56,960 nt of DNA from Pseudomonas sp. AFG_SD02_1510_Pfu_092 (GCF_003331055.1 NZ_PUQD01000033.1:1-56960); one strand, 5' to 3'; counted from the first letter of the stretch, positions 42,396-51,971 are shown. Notes: a model not told the origin generated them from the sequence alone. Numbers and translations are program-made.

Positions 42396-43606
42396 ACCTT
42401 AGGGAATCTTCCGTATCCGCTACTTCCAGCAAGCCTGGCAGGCGTCTGCTGATCAGCAGCTCTGACGCCCTGGCCTTGCGCCAGTTGCAGGAAATCTGCC
42501 AGCGCATCCCCGGCCTGGAGGTCAATGCCCGCCAGGTCAGCAATGGCCATTGCGACCCGCTTTACGGGCTGGACCGGATGCCCGATTTCTTGTTGTTGCG
42601 CGTCGGTCAGCTGTGGCGTGAGGAGCTGGCCGCCCTGTTGCAACGCCCGGCCCATGAGCGCCCGCCGTTGCTGGTGTGTGGTCTGCTGGACGATCGCGAA
42701 GGCATGCGCCTGGCAATGCAGGCAGGCGCCCGCGATTTCCTGCCAGAGCCCGTGGTTGCCACGGAACTCATTGCCGCCTTGGGCCGTATGGTCGTGGAGA
42801 CCCAGTCCAGCAGCGAGACGGGCGGGCGGCTGATTGCGGTGATGAATGCCAAGGGCGGCTCTGGCGGCACGGTAATGGCCTGCAACCTGGCGCATCAGCT
42901 GAGCCTCGAGGGCAACGCCCTGTTGCTTGACCTGGACCTGCAATTTGGCAGCGTGTCGCATCATCTGGATGTGGCGCAGTCGCACAGCCAGCTGGATGTA
43001 TTGCAGCAGATAAAGGAAATGGACGGGGTTGCACTGCGCGGGTTCTGCAGCCATTTCAGCCCGTCGTTGCATGTGCTTGGCAGCCGGGCCAACGAGCTTT
43101 GCCTGCCGCAGGATGTCCAGGCCGAACAGCTCGATGCGCTGTTGCAGCTGGCCCGCGCCAACTATGACTGGGTGGTGGCGGACTTGCCACGGCAGATCGA
43201 CCACATTACCGCGTCGGTGCTGGAGCAGGCCGACCGGGTTTACATGGTGGTGCAGCAGAGCGTCAACCACCTGCGCGACGCCAGTGCCCTGGCGCGCATC
43301 CTGCGTGACGACCTGGGCGTGCGTGGCAATCAGCTGGAAGTGCTGGTCAACCGCTACGACAAGGCGGCGCCGGTCACCCTCAAGGACATCGGCGAGGCGC
43401 TGCGCTGCACCAATATCGTCAAGCTGCCCAATGACTTCAGCGTCATCAATCAGAGCCAGAACACCGGTGTGCCCTTGGGCCTGCAAGCCCCTCGCTCGGC
43501 TATCGCCCAGGCGCTGCGCGGGCTGGCCGAGGAGTTGGTGGGCAAACAGGTGGACACTGACAGCGGGCTGTTCCAACGCGCCTTCAAGCGTGTTTTTCGG
43601 GGGTGA
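42389..43606 (+). CDS. tadZ: TadZ/CpaE localisation ATPase, atypical P-loop
   Basis: 405 residues. The N-terminal atypical receiver-like domain (about 18-140: LLISSSDALALRQLQEICQ, PPLLVCGLLDDREGMRLAMQAGARDFL) is followed by a MinD/ParA-like domain (147-390). The deviant Walker A reads AKGGSGGT (154-161). The signature Lys155 is kept, but the second P-loop Lys (as in KGGxGKT) is Gly. LLLDLDLQFGSV and VADLPRQIDH follow as switch motifs. It directs the Tad machine to its place in the cell. It overlaps the preceding gene, and the tadA start is 3 bases after its stop. Confidence 0.9.
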   Translation: MLNLRESSVSATSSKPGRRLLISSSDALALRQLQEICQRIPGLEVNARQVSNGHCDPLYGLDRMPDFLLLRVGQLWREELAALLQRPAHERPPLLVCGLLDDREGMRLAMQAGARDFLPEPVVATELIAALGRMVVETQSSSETGGRLIAVMNAKGGSGGTVMACNLAHQLSLEGNALLLDLDLQFGSVSHHLDVAQSHSQLDVLQQIKEMDGVALRGFCSHFSPSLHVLGSRANELCLPQDVQAEQLDALLQLARANYDWVVADLPRQIDHITASVLEQADRVYMVVQQSVNHLRDASALARILRDDLGVRGNQLEVLVNRYDKAAPVTLKDIGEALRCTNIVKLPNDFSVINQSQNTGVPLGLQAPRSAIAQALRGLAEELVGKQVDTDSGLFQRAFKRVFRG

Positions 43607-43609
43607 ACC

Positions 43610-45052
43610 ATGCTTAGTGATTTCCGTAACCGTTTGCGCAAACAGGCCGTCAGCGCCGAGGCATCGACGCCATCGAAGCACCCTGGCGCTGCGCAGGAGC
43701 CGGCAGAGGCGTTGATGGCATGGGAGCATGCAGCGCCGGATGTGCTTTTTGAAACGAAAAGTCAGGTCACCCAGGTAGAAGCCGAGTGGCGCGAGAAGAC
43801 CTATCAGCAACTGCTCAAGGTCATGGACCTGTCGCTGCTCGATTCGCTCGAGCAAGCCGAGGCAGTGCGGCAGATTCGTGATATCTGCCAACGGCTGCTC
43901 GACGAGCATTCAGCGCCGGTGAGTTCTGCCAGCCGCCAGTTGATCATCAAACAGATCACCGATGAAGTGCTGGGCCTTGGCCCTCTGGAGCCGTTGCTGG
44001 CGGACCACACGGTGTCCGACATTCTGGTCAACGGCCATGACTCGGTGTACGTCGAACGCTTCGGCAAGTTGCAGCGCACCGATGTGCGCTTTCGTGACGA
44101 TCAGCACCTGCTGAACATCATCGACCGCATCGTTTCCAGCCTGGGCCGGCGCATCGATGAGTCTTCGCCGCTGGTCGACGCCCGGCTCAAGGACGGTTCG
44201 CGGGTCAATGCGATCATCCCGCCGCTGGCCATTGATGGGCCAAGCATCTCGATCCGTCGGTTTGCGGTGGACCTACTCAATACCGACAGCCTGATCCAGG
44301 CGGGCGCGCTGACGCCGGCCATTGCCTTGCTGCTCAAAGCCATCGTGCGCGGCCGGCTGAACGTGCTGATCTCCGGGGGGACCGGCTGCGGCAAGACCAC
44401 CATGCTCAACGTGCTGTCCAGTTTCATTCCGCATAACGAACGCATCGTCACCATCGAGGACTCCGCCGAGCTGCAACTGCAGCAGCCGCATGTGGTGCGC
44501 CTGGAAACACGCCCGGCGAACATCGAGGGGCGCGGCGAGGTGGGCCAGCGCGAGCTGGTGCGCAACAGCCTGCGGATGCGCCCGGACCGTATCGTGATCG
44601 GTGAGGTGCGCGGCGCCGAGGCGCTGGACATGCTGACGGCGATGAACACCGGTCATGACGGCTCGCTGACCACCATTCACGCCAACACCGCGCGCGATGC
44701 GCTGGGCCGGGTCGAGAACATGGTGCTGATGTCGGGTGCCACGTTCCCGATCAAGGCCATGCGCCAGCAGATCGCATCGGCCATCGATGTGGTGATCCAG
44801 CTGGAGCGCCAGGAGGATGGCAAGCGGCGCCTGGTCAGTGTGCAGGAAGTCAACGGCATGGAAGGCGAGATCATCACCATGACCGAGATCTTCTCGTTCG
44901 TTCGCAATGGGGTAGGCGAGCAGGGCCAGGTGCTTGGTGACTTCCGGCCCAGTGGCATGGTCCCGGCTTTCCGCGATGCATTGGCCAAGCGCGGCATCGA
45001 ATTGCCGCTGGCGATGTTCCGGCCCGAATGGATGGAGGCTCGCCAGCCATGA
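43610..45052 (+). CDS. tadA: TadA/CpaF secretion ATPase
   Basis: 480 residues of the type II/IV secretion ATPase (VirB11-like) family, the motor for Flp pilus extension. An N-terminal helical extension (1-120) is followed by the N-domain ([21 protein letters not shown]) and the C-domain with Walker A GGTGCGKT (Lys262), the Asp box [10 protein letters not shown], Walker B-type [21 protein letters not shown], and His box [12 protein letters not shown]. It is cytoplasmic, bound to TadB/TadC. Its stop overlaps tadB (45049-45052). Confidence 0.95.
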   Translation: MLSDFRNRLRKQAVSAEASTPSKHPGAAQEPAEALMAWEHAAPDVLFETKSQVTQVEAEWREKTYQQLLKVMDLSLLDSLEQAEAVRQIRDICQRLLDEHSAPVSSASRQLIIKQITDEVLGLGPLEPLLADHTVSDILVNGHDSVYVERFGKLQRTDVRFRDDQHLLNIIDRIVSSLGRRIDESSPLVDARLKDGSRVNAIIPPLAIDGPSISIRRFAVDLLNTDSLIQAGALTPAIALLLKAIVRGRLNVLISGGTGCGKTTMLNVLSSFIPHNERIVTIEDSAELQLQQPHVVRLETRPANIEGRGEVGQRELVRNSLRMRPDRIVIGEVRGAEALDMLTAMNTGHDGSLTTIHANTARDALGRVENMVLMSGATFPIKAMRQQIASAIDVVIQLERQEDGKRRLVSVQEVNGMEGEIITMTEIFSFVRNGVGEQGQVLGDFRPSGMVPAFRDALAKRGIELPLAMFRPEWMEARQP

Positions 45053-46035
45053 GCCAGATCCCCGTCGAGTACATCCTGATATTCCTGGGCATGGTGTTCG
45101 TCGCCGTGTTTCTCCTCAGCCAGGGGCTGGTAGTGCCGGTGTTCGGCGAGGCGGGCAAGGTACGTAAACGTATCCGCGGCCGCCTGGTGATCCTGGAGCG
45201 GGCAAGCCATCTGCCGAACATGCAGACCGTGCTGCGGCAGAAGTACCTGGTCCGCCTGTCACCGTTGGAGGCGTGGCTGGAGCAGTTGCCTTTCATGGCC
45301 ACGCTGACACAGCTGATCGAGCAGGCCGGGCATGAGTACCGGGCCTATCGGGTGCTGCTGGTGGGGGGGGTTCTGGCTGCGGCTAGCGCGATGCTGGCCT
45401 GGTTGTTCTTTCCTTACTGGTGGCTGGCGCTGGCGGCTGCGTTCGTGGCGTTCTGGCTGCCGCTGCTGAAAATCATCCATGACCGTGGCAAGCGTTTCGC
45501 CAGGTTCGAGGAAGGCTTGCCGGATGCGCTGGAAGCCATGTGCCGGGCATTGCGCGCCGGGCACCCCTTCAACGAAACCCTGCGCCTGGTGGCCGAGGAA
45601 CACAAAGGGCCTGTGGCGCATGAGTTCGGCCTGACCTTCGCCGATATCAACTACGGCAACGATGTGCGCCGGGCCATGCTTGGCCTGCTGGAGCGGATGC
45701 CGAGCATGACGGTGATGATGCTGGTCACCTCGATCCTCATTCACCGCGAAACCGGCGGCAACCTGACCGAAGTGCTGGAGCGCCTGAGCAACCTGATCCG
45801 CGGGCGTTTCCGCTTTCAGCGCAAGGTCAAGACCATGTCGGCCGAGGGGCGGATGTCGGCCTGGGTGTTGGTCGCCATACCCTTCCTGTTGGCGGCAGCG
45901 ATCATTATCACCAGCCCGGATTACCTGACGTTGCTGATCAAGGAGCCTACCGGGCAGAAGTTGGTCATGGGGGCTTTTGGCTCCATGTTGGTGGGGATTT
46001 TCTGGATTCGAAAAATCATCCGTATCCAGATTTAG
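45049..46035 (+). CDS. tadB: TadB inner-membrane platform protein
   Basis: 328 residues from the ATG at 45049 that overlaps the tadA stop. The T2SS-F domain ([49 protein letters not shown]) lies between TM segments near 7-27, 105-145, 275-300 and the C-terminus. It forms the inner-membrane platform with TadC for the TadA motor. Confidence 0.93.
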   Translation: MSQIPVEYILIFLGMVFVAVFLLSQGLVVPVFGEAGKVRKRIRGRLVILERASHLPNMQTVLRQKYLVRLSPLEAWLEQLPFMATLTQLIEQAGHEYRAYRVLLVGGVLAAASAMLAWLFFPYWWLALAAAFVAFWLPLLKIIHDRGKRFARFEEGLPDALEAMCRALRAGHPFNETLRLVAEEHKGPVAHEFGLTFADINYGNDVRRAMLGLLERMPSMTVMMLVTSILIHRETGGNLTEVLERLSNLIRGRFRFQRKVKTMSAEGRMSAWVLVAIPFLLAAAIIITSPDYLTLLIKEPTGQKLVMGAFGSMLVGIFWIRKIIRIQI

Positions 46036-46061
46036 GCAGTGCTGGCAGGGGAGCGGCGGTC

Positions 46062-47030
46062 ATGGACTATTTGCTCGGTTTGTTGAGTGGGGTGACGGAC
46101 AACGAGGCAGTGGCACGCCTGTTGATCGTCGGTGCGATCGGGGTGAGCACGGTCATTGCGGTCATTACCGTGACGCTGCTGGTGCTGGGGCTGCAGAGCC
46201 CGCTGCAGCGCCGTCTGGCATTGATCAAGCGCGACAACTCCAGCGCCGCGCCGGGGCGGGAGGCGCCAGGCAACCTGCAGCTGTTGCTTGAGCGGGTAGG
46301 TCGGCGCGTTACCCCGACCGCGCAGGGGCAGGTGTCGGCCACCCGCAGTCTGCTGACCCACGCCGGTTATGGTTCGGTGTCGGCGGTACAGGTGTACTGG
46401 GCGGTGCGTTTGCTGTTGCCGCTGTTGCTGGTAGGCGTCTCGCTGCTGGTACTGCCACTGGTGCCGAATCTTTCGCTGATGACCGGCATGGGGATCGTGG
46501 CCATGGGGGCTGCCACCGGATGGCTGCTGCCGGCAATGTATGTCGACAAGCGCAAGATGGCTCGGCAGGGGCGCTTGCGTGCGGCCTTTCCCGATGCCCT
46601 GGACTTGATGGTGGTTTGCGTGGAGTCGGGCCTGGCGTTGCCCCAGGCGATCGAGCGAGTGGCTGAGGAAATGGCGGTAAGCCAGGCCGAACTGGCCGAG
46701 GAACTGGCGTTGGTCAATGCGCAGATCCGCGCCGGCATCTCTAGCACCGAAGCGCTCAGGCAACTGGCGGATCGCACCGGGCTGGAAGACATTCAGGGCT
46801 TGGTCAGCCTGTTGGCCCAGAGTATCCGCTTCGGTACCAGCGTGGCGGCTACCTTGCGCATCTATGCCGAGGAGTTTCGTGACCGGCGCATGCAGGCCGC
46901 CGAGGAAATGGGCGCGAAAATCGGAACGAAACTGGTTTTTCCGCTAATTTTCTGTCTGTGGCCAAGCTTCTTTCTGGTAGCCATCGGCCCGGTAATCATC
47001 GGGATACTTAAAACCTTCGGGAATCCATGA
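46062..47030 (+). CDS. tadC: TadC inner-membrane platform protein
   Basis: 322 residues, the partner of TadB. TM segments lie near 24-45, 107-160 and 295-315, with a T2SS-F domain holding FPDALDLMVVCVESGLALPQAIERVAEEM and RTGLEDIQGLVSLLAQSIRFGTS. GGGGAG-type ribosome site before the ATG. It lies 26 bp after tadB. Confidence 0.93.
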   Translation: MDYLLGLLSGVTDNEAVARLLIVGAIGVSTVIAVITVTLLVLGLQSPLQRRLALIKRDNSSAAPGREAPGNLQLLLERVGRRVTPTAQGQVSATRSLLTHAGYGSVSAVQVYWAVRLLLPLLLVGVSLLVLPLVPNLSLMTGMGIVAMGAATGWLLPAMYVDKRKMARQGRLRAAFPDALDLMVVCVESGLALPQAIERVAEEMAVSQAELAEELALVNAQIRAGISSTEALRQLADRTGLEDIQGLVSLLAQSIRFGTSVAATLRIYAEEFRDRRMQAAEEMGAKIGTKLVFPLIFCLWPSFFLVAIGPVIIGILKTFGNP

Positions 47031-47031
47031 C

Positions 47032-48069
47032 ATGAACAGGATCAGTTTGCTGTTGATGATGATAGCCGTGCTGTCCGGGTGCCAGAGCACGGGCCCGGAG
47101 GTGAATGGGATGCGCTCGGTCTATTCCGGCGGCAATTCGGTGCTCTACCAGGTGCAGTCGCAGAGCAATTCACCCGACCAGGCGATGCAGGTGGCGGCGA
47201 TGGCTTACCAGGCCGGTGACCTGGACCAGGCACTGTACCAATACCTGCGCGTCCTCGAGCTGGCGCCGGAGCGTTATGAGGCACTGGTCTGGGTTGGCCG
47301 TATCCACCGCGAACGGGGCAATAACCAGCTGGCCGAAATGGCCTTCAGCGAGGTACTGGGCAAGGCACCTGAAAACGCCGACGCGCTGACCGAAATGGGC
47401 CTGCTGAACTTGTCCATGCGTAAACACGAGCAAGCCAAGGCGATGTTGTTGAAAGCCGTTGCCGTCGACCAGCAACGCTTCGCCAAGGACTCGGGCCAGG
47501 CCGGGGCGGCTGCGCTCAGGGTCGATGGCAAGTCGCCGCTCAAGGCGTACAACGGGCTGGGGGTGCTTGCGGATCTGCGCGACGACTTTGCCGAGGCCCA
47601 GATGTACTACCGCCTGGCCGAGCTCATCGAACCCCGTTCAGCGCTGGTGCAGAACAGCCTGGGTTACTCCTACTACATGGCCGGGCAATGGTCCGAAGCG
47701 GAACTCAGGTACAAGCGCGGTGTGAGCTACGACGGCACCTACAAGCCGCTGTGGCGCAACTATGGCTTGCTGCTGGCGCGCATGGGGCGTTACGAAGAAG
47801 CGGTGTCTGCCTTCGAACAGGTCGAAAAGCGCGCCGAGGCCAGCAATGACGTCGGCTATGTCTGCCTGGTGGAAGGCAAGCTGGATGTGGCCGAGCAGTT
47901 CTTCCGCAGCGCGATCGAGTTGTCACCGGGGCACTATGCCGTGGCCTGGGAAAACCTGAACAGGGTGCAGCAGATTCGCCAGATCCGGCAGATGGGTGGC
48001 AATGCGGCGATGCCTGAGCCAGTTGCAGTTGGCCCGGTGGAGCAGGTGATTACGGCATCGGCGCCTTGA
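47032..48069 (+). CDS. tadD: TadD TPR lipoprotein
   Basis: 345 residues. Lipoprotein signal with lipobox LSGC (Cys17). Tandem TPRs from about residue 55 to 310 (AAMAYQAGDLDQALYQYLRVL, LVWVGRIHRERGNNQLAEMAF, NSLGYSYYMAGQWSEAELRY, NYGLLLARMGRYEEAVSAFE). TadD helps secretin assembly or stability in other Tad systems. It starts 1 base after the tadC stop and closes the locus. The gene is convergent with the DUF4917 gene across 27 bp. Confidence 0.92.
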   Translation: MNRISLLLMMIAVLSGCQSTGPEVNGMRSVYSGGNSVLYQVQSQSNSPDQAMQVAAMAYQAGDLDQALYQYLRVLELAPERYEALVWVGRIHRERGNNQLAEMAFSEVLGKAPENADALTEMGLLNLSMRKHEQAKAMLLKAVAVDQQRFAKDSGQAGAAALRVDGKSPLKAYNGLGVLADLRDDFAEAQMYYRLAELIEPRSALVQNSLGYSYYMAGQWSEAELRYKRGVSYDGTYKPLWRNYGLLLARMGRYEEAVSAFEQVEKRAEASNDVGYVCLVEGKLDVAEQFFRSAIELSPGHYAVAWENLNRVQQIRQIRQMGGNAAMPEPVAVGPVEQVITASAP

Positions 48070-48096
48070 CGCGGTCGGCTTGATCGGCTGGATGGT

Positions 48097-49104
48097 TCAG
48101 CGGGTTGGCGGCACACCTGTCGCCAACGCCGCGCCACCCAACGGATGGGTAGTGGCATCGAAGAAATGGAGCTGCGTCCCGGGCATACCGGCGAACCGAT
48201 CAACGAAGTGCTGCTTCTGGTTGATCACCGACGCCTCGCTCAATGGCCGGATGGCAACCGCCAGGTGTGTCGGCCGAGCCAGCCGGATGGCCTCCAGCAG
48301 ATGCTGGTCGCTGTTGTCCAGGTGCTGCCCGAACAGGCACAGCCCGCCGTTTTCCTGCGCCAGTTGCCCCAGGCACCAGCTCAGGTAGTCCGAGTTGCGG
48401 ATGGCGCGCAGTTTCTCGTCGCTGCGGTCTTCGTTGACGAACAGCGGCACTTCGCCCGGGATGTTGACGGCAAAGCCATCGAGCAGTTCGGCGCTGTCGG
48501 CGCTGCGTTGGCGGGTAGTGCCGTCGGGCAGCTTGAGCAGGTGCAGACCGCCATGCAGGTGCAGCACCCGGGTGCCTTCGCTGCCGGTGCGCCGCACATC
48601 GAAGAAGCCTTGCTCGTCGAACAGTTCGGCGAAGCCGTGCGCGGCGTGCTGCACGGCCCACGGCACCAGCAGGTCGTAGTTGCTGGTGTAGACGCTGCGG
48701 TAGCCGCGCAGGGCCTGGTTGAGGCTGGCCAAGGTGGCCGCCGGCATCAGCGGCCACGGCAGGTGCACGGTGCGGATGGCGTGGATCAGCGCTTCCTTGA
48801 TCGAGTAGTAGCGGTTCAGCGGAGCGGTGGAGTTGATGGCCAGCGCGGCGTTGGCGCGCACCGTGGTGTTGAGGGCGCTGAGCACCGGCTCGAACAGTTC
48901 TGTGCCCAGCGACTTGAACAATGCCTGGTCGCTGACCGCCAGGCCTTTCTTGCGCCCGGCGCGTTGCGCCTCCTCGAACAGCGAGAAGTAGCCGAACGGC
49001 TTCCACAGCGCGCGGCTGGCGCCGTTGCCCAGCAGCAGGGCGTCGCAAGGGTGGCGGTCGGCGAGTTCTGGCCAGGGGGTGAGGGTGGCGTCGAGTGCGG
49101 GCAT
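48097..49104 (-). CDS. DUF4917 protein with SIR2-like NAD-binding features
   Basis: 335 residues from the ATG at 49104. A start at 49149 would add 15 residues and cannot be excluded. The pattern resembles SIR2-like domains of defence proteins: LLLGNGASRAL (Asn27 in GNGAS), VYTSNYDLLVPWA (142-144 NYD), and LHLHGGLHLL (His184-Gly185), then LCLFGQHLDNSDQHLLEAI. SIR2-like domains can cleave NAD+. No partner effector or sensor gene is adjacent apart from a HigBA-type pair on its upstream side. The family is common in Pseudomonas and unstudied as far as I know. Confidence 0.75.
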   Translation of the reverse strand: MPALDATLTPWPELADRHPCDALLLGNGASRALWKPFGYFSLFEEAQRAGRKKGLAVSDQALFKSLGTELFEPVLSALNTTVRANAALAINSTAPLNRYYSIKEALIHAIRTVHLPWPLMPAATLASLNQALRGYRSVYTSNYDLLVPWAVQHAAHGFAELFDEQGFFDVRRTGSEGTRVLHLHGGLHLLKLPDGTTRQRSADSAELLDGFAVNIPGEVPLFVNEDRSDEKLRAIRNSDYLSWCLGQLAQENGGLCLFGQHLDNSDQHLLEAIRLARPTHLAVAIRPLSEASVINQKQHFVDRFAGMPGTQLHFFDATTHPLGGAALATGVPPTR

Positions 49105-49184
49105 GCTGGGGTCCGTTGGGTGGAGCGGGAACGGGGGCGACTTTAGCATGCCCTGCCACGGGTGCGCGGGTTGGCGTGCAGGCG

Positions 49185-49472
49185 TCAGTGAGCGAGGGCC
49201 TTGAGTACATGATCCGGATCGTTGCGTATCGCACGTAGCAATGCTTTGGCCGGCCCGGTCGGTTCTCGCCGCCCTTGCTCCCAGTTCCTCAACGTGGCTA
49301 CTTGAACATCGATCATCTCGGCAAAGCGTGCTTGTGAAAGTCCTGTTGCCCTGCGGATGTTACGTACCTGAAGAGCATCGATCTTGAACTCGCGAGACGG
49401 CGCGCGCTTGCCCTGGACGATATCGTCCATCTGGTGAACGCTCTCCATCAGCTCTTCAAAAAACCGGTTCAT
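49185..49472 (-). CDS. higA: HTH antitoxin of HigA/NadS type
   Basis: 95 residues with a Xre/HTH_3 domain in the C-terminal half (IRRATGLSQARFAEMIDVQVATLRNWEQGRREPTGPAKALLRAI). The N-terminal region (FEELMESVHQMDDIVQGKRAPSR) is typical of NadS-type antitoxins. Its ATG overlaps the toxin stop by 4 bp (49469-49472), giving the reversed toxin-first HigBA order. It neutralises the toxin and represses the operon. Confidence 0.88.
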   Translation of the reverse strand: MNRFFEELMESVHQMDDIVQGKRAPSREFKIDALQVRNIRRATGLSQARFAEMIDVQVATLRNWEQGRREPTGPAKALLRAIRNDPDHVLKALAH

Positions 49473-49768
49473 GCTTGCCTCCAGTGTTCAATGATGGATT
49501 TCAGCGCCTTTCGCTGTTCGCTGGACAGGTCGGACTGCTCATTTTTGCCGTATATGTAAAGCATCGCTATCTGTGATCTGGATATGAAGTGGTAGTAAAT
49601 AACCCCGGCACCGCCGCGTTTGCCATGCCCGTTTGCGGACACGCGTATTTTGCGCAGGCCACCGGTTCCCTCAATCAAGTCACCTGCCTCAGGCGATGCC
49701 ATGAGCCTGACTTGCAGCACGCGATAGGCGTCGTCAGCGAGAAGCTCTTTTACTCGCTTAGTGAACAA
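49469..49768 (-). CDS. higB: RelE/HigB-family toxin
   Basis: 99 residues, RelE/ParE fold. MFTKRVKELLADDAYRVLQVRLMASPEAGDLIEGTGGLRKIRV has the HigB-2 pattern, with conserved GTGGLRKIR and a C-terminal YIYGKNEQSDLSSEQRKAL. HigB-2 toxins cut mRNA at the ribosome. It precedes its antitoxin. A near-palindrome 43 bp upstream of the start may be the antitoxin operator. Pair integrity (no frameshift, overlap retained) suggests it is active. Confidence 0.87.
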   Translation of the reverse strand: MFTKRVKELLADDAYRVLQVRLMASPEAGDLIEGTGGLRKIRVSANGHGKRGGAGVIYYHFISRSQIAMLYIYGKNEQSDLSSEQRKALKSIIEHWRQA

Positions 49769-49810
49769 GGTCGTTTCAGTGAAAAGCCTAGCAGGGTATA
49801 CGTCATTGGC

Positions 49811-49835
49811 GTAGCTTCCGGATCTCCGGAGCTAC
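49811..49835. promoter_or_regulatory. Near-palindrome upstream of the toxin gene
   Basis: gtagct-t-ccgg-atct-ccgg-agctac is a perfect inverted repeat apart from one bulged T. It lies 43 bp upstream of the toxin start, where an antitoxin operator or promoter-proximal element is expected. The rest of the 206-bp gap to the SulP gene has nothing else clear. Confidence 0.5.
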
Positions 49836-49974
49836 ACATAAAAGGAGTGCCCGGCCAGTTTTCAGAACGGGATAGTGGGGCTAACGACCCCCGTGGTCGC
49901 TGGCCGATCATCCTTTTCCGACTGCCATGTAGTCCTTCTCTTTGTGGGGCCAAATGGGTGGCTCAACCTCGCTA

Positions 49975-51681
49975 TCAGCGCTGTTCAGCCGTCTGCACGC
50001 TGCGCTTGCGGTTACGCCACACCCGATATGCCCGGATACCCGCCCGCACCGAGCCGAACAGCAGCTTGTCTTCCATTTCCCGCGCCAGCCCCGAGCGCAC
50101 CAGCATGCGCAGGAAGGTGCCACGGGCGCGGGCGATGGCGAAGAAGATGCCTTGCGCCGCCAGGGTGTCGCGCACTTCGCGCAGCGCGGCAATGCCGCTG
50201 ACGTCGATGCTCGTTACCGCTTCGGCATCGAACAGCACGGCCTTGGGCTGGTCCTGGCTCTGGACGGCTTCGAGCAGGCGCATCTTGAAGTAGTCGGCGT
50301 TGAAGAACAGGATTGCGTCATCGAAGCGGTACACCACCAGGCCTGGCACGGTCCGGGCATCCTTGTGCTTGCGGATGTCCACCTGGCCTTCGGTGCCCGG
50401 CAGCCAGCCCAGTACCGCGTCGGTCGGCTGGTAGATGCTGTACAGCAGGCGCAGGATCGCCAAGGTCACGGCAAAGACGATACCCGGCAGCACACCCAGG
50501 CCCAGCACCCCCACCGTGGTCAGCAGGCACAGCCAGAATTCGAAGCGGCTCAGGCGGCGAATGTGCCCCAGCGATTTGATGTCGATCAGCCCCCAGCCGG
50601 CCATCAGCAGCACGGCGCCCAGCGCGGCCTGCGGAATCCACGCCATCGGCGCGGTGAAGAACAGCAGGATCAGCGCGATCACCAGCGCGGCGATGATGCC
50701 CACCAGCTGGCTTTTGCCGCCGACCATGTCGTTGACCGCGGTGCGCGAGTCGGCACCGCTGATGGCAAAGCCCTGGGAAACCCCCGCCGCCAGGTTGCTT
50801 ACCCCCAGGGCAACGAATTCGTGGTTGGCGTTGATCGCGTAACCGTGCCGGGCAGCAAAACTGCGTGCGGTGAGCATGGCGCTGCAGAAGCTGACGGTGG
50901 CGATACCCAGGGCGTCGCGCAGCAGGCTTTTCATTTCTGCCAGGCTGCTATGTGGCCAAGCCAGTTGCGGCATGCCCGCAGGCACCGGGCCGAGGATGGC
51001 GACGCCAAAGCGGTCGAGGCCGAACAGGCCGACCAGTAGCATGAACAGCGCCACCACCGTCAACGCCGAGGGCAGGCGCGGGTAGCGCCTTGGCAGCCAG
51101 ATCAGCAGGCCCAGTGCGGCCAGGCCGATGAGCAGCGTCAGCCAATGGATTTCTCCCAGGCGCTGGAAAAAGTTGATCACGCTGAGAATGAACCCGTCGC
51201 CCTCGATCTTGAACCCCACCACCTTGGACAACTGCCCGGCGATCAGGCTCAGGCCGATGCCATTGAGGTAGCCGATCAGGATAGGCCGCGAAAAGAAGCT
51301 GGCGATGAACCCGGCACGGGCCACGCCGGCGGCGATCAGCATCACCCCGACCAGCAAGGTGACGATCACCGACAGTTCGGCAATCCGCTGCGGCTCGCCC
51401 ATGGCCAGCGGCGCCACGGCACCGGCGATCATCGCGCAGGTAGCGGCGTCGGGGCCGACCATCAGCTGGCGCGAGCTGCCGATCAGGGCATAGACCATCA
51501 TCGGCAGCACACAGGCGTACAGGCCGTACTGCGGCGGCAGGCCGACGATCTGCGCGTAGGCAATGGCGATGGGGATCTGGATCGCTGCCACCGAGAGACC
51601 GGCCTGCAGGTCGGCGTGGAACCACTCGCGGCGGTAGTGCAGCAGGTTGGCAAGGCCCGGTAGCCAGCGGGAGAGAAACAT
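49975..51681 (-). CDS. SulP-family anion transporter with STAS domain
   Basis: 568 residues from the ATG at 51681, which has AAGGACG upstream. A start at 51723 is less likely. Sulfate_transp core with about 12-14 TM segments (AGLSVAAIQIPIAIAYAQIVGLPPQYGLYA; FSRPILIGYLNGIGLSLIAGQL), then a C-terminal STAS domain (about 430-540: GLVVYRFDDAILFFNADYFK, AVTSIDVSGIAALREVRDTL). It may move sulfate, bicarbonate or dicarboxylates, and sequence alone does not decide. It is alone in its unit. Confidence 0.9.
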   Translation of the reverse strand: MFLSRWLPGLANLLHYRREWFHADLQAGLSVAAIQIPIAIAYAQIVGLPPQYGLYACVLPMMVYALIGSSRQLMVGPDAATCAMIAGAVAPLAMGEPQRIAELSVIVTLLVGVMLIAAGVARAGFIASFFSRPILIGYLNGIGLSLIAGQLSKVVGFKIEGDGFILSVINFFQRLGEIHWLTLLIGLAALGLLIWLPRRYPRLPSALTVVALFMLLVGLFGLDRFGVAILGPVPAGMPQLAWPHSSLAEMKSLLRDALGIATVSFCSAMLTARSFAARHGYAINANHEFVALGVSNLAAGVSQGFAISGADSRTAVNDMVGGKSQLVGIIAALVIALILLFFTAPMAWIPQAALGAVLLMAGWGLIDIKSLGHIRRLSRFEFWLCLLTTVGVLGLGVLPGIVFAVTLAILRLLYSIYQPTDAVLGWLPGTEGQVDIRKHKDARTVPGLVVYRFDDAILFFNADYFKMRLLEAVQSQDQPKAVLFDAEAVTSIDVSGIAALREVRDTLAAQGIFFAIARARGTFLRMLVRSGLAREMEDKLLFGSVRAGIRAYRVWRNRKRSVQTAEQR

Positions 51682-51777
51682 GCGTCGTCCTTTCGAAATG
51701 TTCCACGAATCCATCTTGCGCATTGAAGCGGATCGGCAGGCAAATGGCCATGGGACAGGTCAAAGGAGATGCAGAAA

Positions 51778-51803
51778 CGAAAAAAGGAGCCAGGGCTCCT
51801 TTT
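51778..51803 (-). terminator. Terminator downstream of tRNA-Gly
   Basis: On the minus strand AAAAGGAGCC, AG-type loop and GGCTCCTTTTTT form a stem of 9-10 bp with a T-run. It lies about 45 bp downstream of the tRNA 3' end. The symmetric sequence could also work rightward. Confidence 0.8.
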
Positions 51804-51845
51804 GACAGCGATGACGTCAATGAAACGCCATGCGGTGAGGCGATG

Positions 51846-51919
51846 TGGAGCGGGTAGAGGGAATCGAACCCTCAACTAAAGCTTGGGAAGCTTTCGTTTT
51901 GCCACTAAACTATACCCGC
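51846..51919 (-). tRNA. tRNA-Gly(CCC)
   Basis: On the minus strand the cloverleaf is complete: acceptor GCGGGTA/TACCCGC, D-arm GTTTAGTGGCAAAAC, anticodon stem AAAGC/GCTTT with loop TTCCCAA (anticodon CCC), T-arm AGGGTTCGATTCCCT, discriminator T and encoded CCA (51846-51848). I saw no duplicated 3' fragment nearby that would mark an integrated element. Confidence 0.95.
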
Positions 51920-51971
51920 ATCTGCGATGCACTTTTTACCAGAACCCTCCGCGAATTAGAAGCCCGAGTTA

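Noticed and set aside
51846..51919. tRNA-Gly as an integration site for the accessory block
   Set aside because: No repeated tRNA 3' fragment, integrase gene or flanking direct repeats were seen, and core-type genes (SulP, phaG) lie on both sides.
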